Shown: in pieces, positions 1 to 5,987 of the stretch
Position numbering within the stretch: the first letter of the stretch is position 1
Layout of the letters: each line of letters begins with the position of its first letter
Assembly (NCBI GenBank): GCA_903847975.1
Contig: CAINFC010000042.1
Span: forward strand, 31,915-95,914
DNA: 64,000 bases
Reading direction: 5' to 3'
From: an uncultured Acidobacteriota bacterium
GTDB lineage: Bacteria > Acidobacteriota > UBA6911 > CAINFC01
Translations under genes and position numbers: made by a program
The notes under the pieces: model-generated
The model's database searches: none
What the model was told of the DNA's origin: nothing
Seen by the model: the letters and a program-made list of their open reading frames with translations, nothing else

Positions 1-903
1 TCCTCCCGCCATGGCCAACCCGATCAGCTCCTCCAGCCAGGTGGTGCCTGCCGTTTTCAGGTGCACCCCGGCATCGAAGCGTCGCAGGGCCTTCTGCATC
101 GGACCGTAGATCGAGAACTTGTCGCTGCCGGAATGAACGCTCAGCTTGAGATTGGCAGGCAGGCCGAATTCCCGGACGGCAAAAGCGATGACCGCCAGGT
201 CTTCGCAGAATTCCTTCTCAAACCGGCTGAGGTCGCCCACATAGTCGACCCCCTTATTAAACCGGCCGCTGAATTTCGGGGCAATGGTTTGCGCCGGAAT
301 GCCTTCTTCCGCGATGGCGGAGAGAATGAACAGCAGCTCCACCGGGGTCTGGGCGAGATCGGTCTCATCCATGGAAACCTCGGCGATGAAATCTTCCGTC
401 CCTTTGGCACGGCAGATATACCGGTAGATTTCTCCCGCCTGACGCACGGCCAGAAGATACTTCCGGGCCGTGTTTTCAATGGCAGCCATGGAGATTTCCA
501 ATGGAGAATCCAGGCCCGGGATGTCGAGCAAACCGGCATAGCGGCTTCGGCCGGCGGTAAAGGCCCGTATTTCCTCTTCCCCGACCGGCTTGCCGGTAAA
601 GTCCGCCACATCGATGGTAAAAAAGTCGCTGGCGGCCAGAAAGGCATCCACCGTTTTCAATCCGATATGGTCCGCATCCACATGATAGGGCCGATCCCAT
701 CCAAGGGACTGCACCGCCCGGTCCGCCTCACGGCGCACGCTTTCCGGGCGGGTTCCGATAATCTGGTGCTCCCGGTTGGATTTATTCCATACCGGAACCA
801 CTTCCACTCCCAGGGAAAGGGCCTGCATCATCGCAGCCAGCTGGGCTTTCCCCTGGTGGGCGAAGCGGTCCCCCACTCCCATGCTGTATTTTGCCAGTTG
901 CAT
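1..903 (-). CDS. uxaE: Tagaturonate epimerase family protein, 3' end outside window
   Basis: UxaE-family enzymes interconvert D-tagaturonate and D-fructuronate in galacturonate breakdown in the cytoplasm. Only the first 301 codons are present and the 3' end runs off at base 1. The protein opens with MQLAKYSMGVGDRFAHQGKA, followed by VPVWNKSNREH at residues 36-46 and VDADH at 75-79, a likely metal-binding stretch. I recognise these as UxaE-family signatures from memory. The ATG at 903 has AGGAAG and GGAGG just upstream. It lies 23 bases after the stop of the DUF7933-like gene on the same strand. An SDR at 34722-35558 could act in the same uronate pathway. Confidence 0.85.
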   Translation of the reverse strand, partial: MQLAKYSMGVGDRFAHQGKAQLAAMMQALSLGVEVVPVWNKSNREHQIIGTRPESVRREADRAVQSLGWDRPYHVDADHIGLKTVDAFLAASDFFTIDVADFTGKPVGEEEIRAFTAGRSRYAGLLDIPGLDSPLEISMAAIENTARKYLLAVRQAGEIYRYICRAKGTEDFIAEVSMDETDLAQTPVELLFILSAIAEEGIPAQTIAPKFSGRFNKGVDYVGDLSRFEKEFCEDLAVIAFAVREFGLPANLKLSVHSGSDKFSIYGPMQKALRRFDAGVHLKTAGTTWLEELIGLAMAGG

Positions 904-926
904 AACTTCCTGGGTCCTCCGGATTT

Positions 927-2696
927 CTACAACCGCCCCATGCGGAACAGGAAAAAGCTTCCGGAAGCGGCCAGCAGCAGAAGCAGGGTGATAAAACCGG
1001 AACCGTCCAACAGGGGAGCTGCGACGGGCTGATCCTCCACATAAAGGGTTGCCTGTGCGCTGGAACCCGCTTCGCAGGCGCTGGAGTTGACAATACTGGT
1101 GCTATTGAGCTTCGCGCCGAGAGTGGTTCCCTTGACCGTAAGGGAAATGGCACAGGAGCCCTTGGCCGGTATGGTCCCTCCGGTCAGCTGGAAGGACTGG
1201 GATCCGGCCGTGGCAGTCACAGAACCGCCGCAGCTGCTGGTCAGATTGTTGGGCGTGGCAATGATCACCCCGGCTGGCAGAGTATCGGTAAACTGGATAT
1301 CCGTCAGGGCGGCATCATTGGCGGAAGGGTTGGTCAGCGTAAAAGTCATCGTGGACAAGCCGTTCAACAAAACGCGGCTGGGGGTGAACGACTTGGTCAT
1401 CACCGGGGGCGCGTGCAGGACGACCGTCAAATCCGCCTGGGCCTGGTTCCCCTGGCCCCCTTCGCTGCAGTTGACGTTGTCGGTCACATTATTGCGGATA
1501 ATCCGGCAGGGAGCCGGACCGATCGTATTGTCGGTCACGTTCACCTCGATGGTGCAGGATTTTTTAGCCTGCAGGACCCCGTTGCTGAGGGTAACGCTCG
1601 TGCCTCCCGGCAAGGCGGTGACGGATCCTCCGCAGGTATTGGATACATTCACCGGGTTCGACAGGATCAGTCCGCCGGGGAGGTTGTCCGTAAGGCTGAT
1701 TCCGCTCAGGGTGGTAATGTCGTTCGAATTGGTCACGGTGAAGGTCAGCTTGGAATTCCCTCGCACCGAGATCACCGAGGGGAAAAAGGACTTGGCAATC
1801 GTCGGCGGGCTCACCACTGTCAGGGTCGCCTGGGCGGCGTTGCACGGCAGGGTTTCATTGGCTGTGATTTCACTGGTTTTGTTTGTTTTTATCCCGGCGG
1901 AATTGCTGGTCACATTGACCTTGATCGTACAGCTGGCTCCCGGATTGACCGATCCACCGGTAAACCGAATGATCGTGGATCCGGGCAAGGCATTCACCGT
2001 CCCGTTGCAGGTGTTCTGGATGTTCGGCACGGAAGCCACCAGCAGCCCGTTCACCAGGGGATCATCAAAAGTCAGGCCGGTAATGGCCACGGGATTCCCC
2101 ACGGGATTGCCGACGGTAAATGTCAGAACGGAGGTTTTGTTCAGGGCGATGATCGAAGGCAGGAAAGATTTGGAAAAAGTCGGAGCCGCCACAATATTGA
2201 TCACGTCCGACGCTGTGGGTCCGTTTGCTGTTCCGGTAGCGGAGGCGTAGACAGTATTCGTAAAATGACCGACGCCGATGCCGGTCACATTGACATGCAC
2301 CGTGCAGCTTCCGAGTCCCGGCAGGGTCGCCCCGCTAAGGCTGATCTGCCACCCGGCCGGAGGAGCGGTCACCGTTCCATTGAGGCAGTCATGACCTACC
2401 GTGGGGGGGTTCGGCAGCTCCAGCCCGTCGGGCAGATAGTCGGTAAACTTCACCCCGCTTAAAGCCGCCTGGTTGGGGTTCGTAACCACGAATGTCAGAA
2501 GTGTGGTGCTGCCGAAGGGAATGCTTTTGTGCGTGAAACTCTTGACGATGTTGGGAGGCTGAAGAGCCTGAGAATAAACGCTTCCGGCAGACAGAAGCAA
2601 GAGCGCCAGGAACAAGTTTCCGGCACGAAGGCAGCAATCCGGGATGCGGGAACGATAGGACGGTAAAGCAATTTGTTTTATAAGTGATGCGGCCAT
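927..2696 (-). CDS. Secreted protein with four DUF7933/DUF11-like repeats and a sorting-signal-like C terminus
   Basis: An exported 589-residue protein. A hydrophobic segment at about residues 27-42 looks like a signal peptide, although the leader before it is long. Four immunoglobulin-like repeats begin near residues 50, 174, 300 and 433. Each opens with a variant of P-x-x-x-KSF-x-P-S and contains LTFTVTNP and TDxLPxGL motifs with spaced cysteines. This is the DUF11/DUF7933 style of surface adhesin or stalk domain. The end (561-589) is APLLDGSG, a hydrophobic helix and FRMGRL, resembling IPTL/PEP-CTERM sorting tails. AGGG lies upstream of the ATG. The actual function is unknown; a surface-anchored structural protein is the best guess. 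Confidence 0.75.
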   Translation of the reverse strand: MAASLIKQIALPSYRSRIPDCCLRAGNLFLALLLLSAGSVYSQALQPPNIVKSFTHKSIPFGSTTLLTFVVTNPNQAALSGVKFTDYLPDGLELPNPPTVGHDCLNGTVTAPPAGWQISLSGATLPGLGSCTVHVNVTGIGVGHFTNTVYASATGTANGPTASDVINIVAAPTFSKSFLPSIIALNKTSVLTFTVGNPVGNPVAITGLTFDDPLVNGLLVASVPNIQNTCNGTVNALPGSTIIRFTGGSVNPGASCTIKVNVTSNSAGIKTNKTSEITANETLPCNAAQATLTVVSPPTIAKSFFPSVISVRGNSKLTFTVTNSNDITTLSGISLTDNLPGGLILSNPVNVSNTCGGSVTALPGGTSVTLSNGVLQAKKSCTIEVNVTDNTIGPAPCRIIRNNVTDNVNCSEGGQGNQAQADLTVVLHAPPVMTKSFTPSRVLLNGLSTMTFTLTNPSANDAALTDIQFTDTLPAGVIIATPNNLTSSCGGSVTATAGSQSFQLTGGTIPAKGSCAISLTVKGTTLGAKLNSTSIVNSSACEAGSSAQATLYVEDQPVAAPLLDGSGFITLLLLLAASGSFFLFRMGRL

Positions 2697-2909
2697 GCGA
2701 TCACCCTTTTCCCTGTAAAAAATAATTCAGATTAATGGTAATTGTGAAGCCCCTAAATAATATCGTAAGGCAGGCGAATGTACAATACGATTCTAATTAG
2801 GTTTATCGGACGGGGCAACCGGGGGTCGATCCCCCTCCGGCAGGCCGCTTCGCTAAGACGACAAATTCGTTAAAAATCACCGCTCCTGGCGACCGACCCT
2901 TTCGCATTT

Positions 2910-2965
2910 CTTCCCGTTCTTCCTTTCTTCCTGTGAGTCCTATCTTTTCACAGGAAGACGGGAAG
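2910..2965. repeat. Imperfect inverted repeat (hairpin) in pyrimidine/purine-rich DNA
   Basis: An 11-bp perfect stem pairs 2926-2936 (TCTTCCTGTGA) with 2948-2958 across an 11-base loop. It is extended by a second 7-bp arm pairing 2910-2916 with 2959-2965 past a bulge. Neither side carries a T tract, so it is not a typical intrinsic terminator, though it could still end transcripts from the minus-strand gene that stops at 3235. Confidence 0.6.
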
Positions 2966-3032
2966 ATCAGGAAGGAAGAAAGAAGCTATCCGTGTATTTC
3001 GGATGGGAAGAGGGACTTTTCACAAAAAAGAT

Positions 3033-3202
3033 GATGAAGGTGCAAAAAGTCTTCCATTTCACAGAAACACCCCAAAACCGACGAACAAACGAAAGCCGTT
3101 TTGAGTACAGTCTTCAGACTGCGCGCTGCAAGCAGGTTTCAGCTTGTACCAGGCAAGCTAAAGCTTGTACTCTACACGAAGGAGACTTTTTGCACTTTCA
3201 TC
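3033..3202. repeat. 170-bp palindromic repeat element with inverted ends (MITE/REP-like)
   Basis: The ends are inverted copies of GATGAAGGTGCAAAAAGTC (3033-3051 and 3184-3202), matching at 18 of 19 bases. Inside, 3103-3172 is bounded by GAGTAC/GTACTC and holds three short palindromes in a row: CAGTCT-tc-AGACTG (3108-3121), CAAGC...GCTTG (3129-3146) and CAAGCT-aa-AGCTTG (3154-3167). No transposase is nearby. Variants of the end motif recur at 26221-26239 and 26519-26537, so this looks like a dispersed non-coding repeat. Confidence 0.65.
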
Positions 3203-3234
3203 AAAGATGCCGGATTCATTGATCCATGCACGGC

Positions 3235-4233
3235 CTAAGGTTTGATGTACTTCTGGTAGGCGGCTTCCACCGTTTTCCCGTCCAGCTCCCCTTCAAAAAA
3301 CAGCACGCGGTAGCGGAAGACGGCCTTGGCGCCGGGCTTGAGAACCAGCCCGAATGGCTTGGGATCCGCCTCCTTGTGCGCTTTCTGGAAATCGAGCTGC
3401 CCGAGAGGATTCACGCTGAAACAACCGTAGCCCCGGGCGTGCCAGTACGTAGGGCTGTTGACGCCGGAGGGATGACTGAAAATGACGATTCCCAGTTTCC
3501 TGCCATCCTTTTCGCCCTGCAGCCGCACCCAGTTGGCCCGCTTTCCCCAGACACCCTTCTCCAGCTCCTGGCCATTGGAATTCAGATAGCGGCCGGTGGC
3601 CTTTTCCGTCAGGAACTGGGCAATGCGCACGGCAAACATTCCTTCTTTGGTGTCGCCGAAAGCCACTTCTTTATCCAGCGCTTTCAGGGAAATATCAAAA
3701 TCGATGGCATACTGTCCGGGGCTCAGGACCAGAAAATCCATCTGGCGCTCTTCATCGAGGAGGGCTGCCTTGTCGGGGCCAACCCATTTGGAAAGGGTTT
3801 TGAGAGTTGCCTTTTTCTTTCCGCTCTTCATTGCCAGAACCTTCTGGTGCTGAATGGCGGGAAGCTCCGCCTTGCTGTTCCCCCAAAACAGGTTGTTTTT
3901 TGCCCCCACCTCGTCGACGGTAAAAAAGAGTCCCTGGTGGTGCGGATGATCGGTATCTTCTCCAGCTACTTTTTCGAAGGGGTAGGAACGCGTCATGGGC
4001 ACTCCGGACGGGCTGAGGATCGGCCAGAGGACCGGTTTGGTCTGCAGGATGCCCGGCGCCGCCAGTGGCTTGGCCGGATCCGGCGTATGCCGGTAGGTGG
4101 TCCAGGCTTTTCCGTCCACCAGCACGTCGATCGCATTTCTGCCCTGTTTCAGCTCCACCTTCTGGGCCATTCCGTGCATCCATGGCAGCAAAAGGAAAAA
4201 GCCGACGATCCAGAACCTGTTTTTAGAAAACAT
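3235..4233 (-). CDS. DUF6807 (PmoA-like) family secreted protein
   Basis: A 332-residue exported protein. The ATG at 4233 is preceded by AAGGAGG at 7-base spacing; an in-frame ATG at 4251 lies upstream of that ribosome site and is not used here. The signal peptide ends near HGMAQ. The body has the DUF6807 pattern: a modest N-terminal beta region, then TRSYPFEKV and DHPHHQGLFF near residue 110, and a long beta-sandwich. The family is often annotated PmoA, but it is not a methane monooxygenase subunit; it usually sits with secreted carbohydrate or glycoside-processing genes. The upstream ADP-ribosylglycohydrolase-family gene ends 24 bases before this start, so the two are likely cotranscribed. 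Substrate unknown. Confidence 0.8.
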   Translation of the reverse strand: MFSKNRFWIVGFFLLLPWMHGMAQKVELKQGRNAIDVLVDGKAWTTYRHTPDPAKPLAAPGILQTKPVLWPILSPSGVPMTRSYPFEKVAGEDTDHPHHQGLFFTVDEVGAKNNLFWGNSKAELPAIQHQKVLAMKSGKKKATLKTLSKWVGPDKAALLDEERQMDFLVLSPGQYAIDFDISLKALDKEVAFGDTKEGMFAVRIAQFLTEKATGRYLNSNGQELEKGVWGKRANWVRLQGEKDGRKLGIVIFSHPSGVNSPTYWHARGYGCFSVNPLGQLDFQKAHKEADPKPFGLVLKPGAKAVFRYRVLFFEGELDGKTVEAAYQKYIKP

Positions 4234-4257
4234 CGGAAAGACCTCCTTCATGATTTT

Positions 4258-5829
4258 TTAGCGAAATACCACCAGGCGATCAATGGCAACGTCGGTCTTC
4301 CGGCCTGAGCCATAGGATTCTCCCCGGACGAGTATTTTCAGTTGATGAGATTGATTTTTAAGACCGAACACATGCCAGATGGCTTCTTCCCCTTTGGAGC
4401 GCCCCTCATCGGAGCAGACATCCACCGTCCTGTGCAGCTTCCCGTCCAGGAATATGTCTGCCTGGCCCCCTTCCGGCAGAAAGGGACCTACTACGATCGC
4501 TCCGGTTCCTTCGAATCCGATCAGAGCCGCCGCATTTTTGTCGGAAGCCATCCGGGAAGATTCTTTCCGCGAAGGATCCAGGGGGCCCCAGTTGCCGACC
4601 CATTTCCACCGGGAATCCGAGAAGGGAACCGATTCCGCCGGCGAACCGTAGTCGTCCCACACTTCCAGGGCCGGGGCTTTCGGTTTTTGCACCGGGATCA
4701 GCAAATCGGATCCGTCGATCCGGCCTCCGTACTTCCGGACCATGTCCACCGCCCGCTCGAGATTGTAGGAGACAATGGTGCGGAAGCTGAAACGAGTGTA
4801 ATTAAAGACCCGGTCGGCAATATCCGCTATGCCGCTTTTCCACTCTTCCGGAATGGCATGATATCCGATCATCACTCCCAGAATTCCGGCGGCGGTGGAG
4901 GCATTGCAATCCGAATCCTGGCCGGCCCGTGTGGCGATTTCCAGCGTGCGCGCGAAATCGCCCTGTCCGTAGAGCAGGCCCAGCACGATATAGGCCCCGT
5001 TCAGCTTGGCGTCGATATTGAAGGAATCCAGGGCCCCCGCCGGGCAGGGTTCTCTCTGGTCCCACTTCTTGCCGATCAGGTCCCAGACTTTTTTCCAGTC
5101 GTCGGGATATTGCTTGGACCAAACCAGGACGTCCAGGATGAGCTGCGCGTAAGGACTCCCGCCGGGAATGCAGGCCAGCCCGTTTTGCACCACCCGAAGC
5201 CGGTCGGTTTCCACAAAGGCGGCGCTGTACATTCCGGCGACAAACATGCCCCCGTAGAGCCCGTCCCCGTAATTCATGACCCGGCCGGCCCGCGAGGCAA
5301 TGCGGTTCGACCCGCGATAGAGGCCGGGGGCCATCAGGCCGATAAAATCGGCTTCAATCTGAAAATCGATGTCGTTGGCATGGGCGTTGTAAAGGGGCAT
5401 CCCGGAAAGGCCCGCGGGAACTCCGCGGCGCAGGGCCCGCCGGGCAGCCAGATTGGCGTGCCACAGCCCGTATTCCGCATTCCGGAAAAGCCGTCCGAAG
5501 TCGGCGGTGGTGGCATTCAGCCCGTTGGTATCCAGCACCTCCGCCAAGGTCATATTGACATAGAGGTCGTCCTGATTGAGTGAATTCGAAACCCGTTCCG
5601 GCTTCCAGGGCGGCAGATCTTCTTCCATGATCCGCCCCTGGGCGCGGAACTCGGTCGGTGCGGCAAAGCTGACACCGATCATCTTGCCCGCCCAGCCACC
5701 GGCAATTTTGTCTTCCAGCTCCTCTTGCGAAATCCGATGCAGACGCTTTCCGGAAGCCCAGCAGGGAGAGAATCCGGACCAGGCGGCCAGCACCAGGATC
5801 AGTGCCTTGATGGTTAAACGATATCGCAT
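4258..5829 (-). CDS. Secreted ADP-ribosylglycohydrolase-family protein with C-terminal carbohydrate-binding-like domain
   Basis: A 523-residue protein. The ATG at 5829 has GGAAGG five bases upstream; an ATG at 5877 lacks a good site. A signal peptide (about residues 1-26) is followed by a DraG-like all-helical domain, with QDDLYV near residue 86 and QDSDCNASTAAG near 303 where family members carry acidic metal-binding motifs. The last 140 residues form a beta-rich region with WDDYG and DIFLDGK, resembling a jelly-roll sugar-binding module. Classical DraG enzymes remove ADP-ribose from proteins in the cytoplasm. An exported version with a lectin-like tail next to a DUF6807 gene suggests action on an external glycan or N-glycosidic bond, but this is inference. 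Confidence 0.8.
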   Translation of the reverse strand: MRYRLTIKALILVLAAWSGFSPCWASGKRLHRISQEELEDKIAGGWAGKMIGVSFAAPTEFRAQGRIMEEDLPPWKPERVSNSLNQDDLYVNMTLAEVLDTNGLNATTADFGRLFRNAEYGLWHANLAARRALRRGVPAGLSGMPLYNAHANDIDFQIEADFIGLMAPGLYRGSNRIASRAGRVMNYGDGLYGGMFVAGMYSAAFVETDRLRVVQNGLACIPGGSPYAQLILDVLVWSKQYPDDWKKVWDLIGKKWDQREPCPAGALDSFNIDAKLNGAYIVLGLLYGQGDFARTLEIATRAGQDSDCNASTAAGILGVMIGYHAIPEEWKSGIADIADRVFNYTRFSFRTIVSYNLERAVDMVRKYGGRIDGSDLLIPVQKPKAPALEVWDDYGSPAESVPFSDSRWKWVGNWGPLDPSRKESSRMASDKNAAALIGFEGTGAIVVGPFLPEGGQADIFLDGKLHRTVDVCSDEGRSKGEEAIWHVFGLKNQSHQLKILVRGESYGSGRKTDVAIDRLVVFR

Positions 5830-5908
5830 ACTTGCCTTCCTTTTCCTTCCCTTTTCGAGTAAGGGATTATTCCACAAATTTCGGTGTAAAAGGAAGGACG
5901 GGAAGAAA

Positions 5909-5952
5909 GGCCGAAGGGCCGGCGCCGGCCGTCGAAACGTCCGGCTTCGGCC
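5909..5952. terminator. Hairpin downstream of gspD, possible bidirectional terminator
   Basis: GGCCGAAG (5909-5916) pairs with CTTCGGCC (5945-5952) and further GC-rich pairing is possible in between. A pyrimidine run (TTTCTTCCC) follows in the minus direction, after the gspD stop, and CTTTTT follows in the plus direction. Confidence 0.5.
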
Positions 5953-5987
5953 CTTTTTCGCAGACGGGAGATCGCTCCGGGCGGCTA

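Larger units (their letters stand above)
2697..3234. other. 538-bp intergenic region with inverted repeats, no gene seen
   Basis: It separates two minus-strand genes. It holds the 5' leader of the DUF7933-like gene, a GGGGG-TCGAT-CCCCC hairpin near 2820-2836, a longer inverted repeat at 2910-2965, and a 170-bp palindromic element at 3033-3202. A short reading frame crosses the repeats but has no coding character. Confidence 0.7.

Noticed and set aside
2815..2850. GGGGGTCGATCCCCC as a tRNA T-arm or a riboswitch, given a faint GGGGCAAC..GGGGTCG likeness to the leader of the second Oar-like gene (about 38840-38866)
   Set aside because: Loop is 5 not 7 bases, no acceptor or anticodon arm can be drawn, and the two sites lie in opposite orientation to their genes.
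2992..3222. 76-residue plus-strand frame in the 2697-3234 gap
   Set aside because: It is a translation of palindromic repeats (repeated short Cys/Gln/Ala blocks) with no ribosome site.
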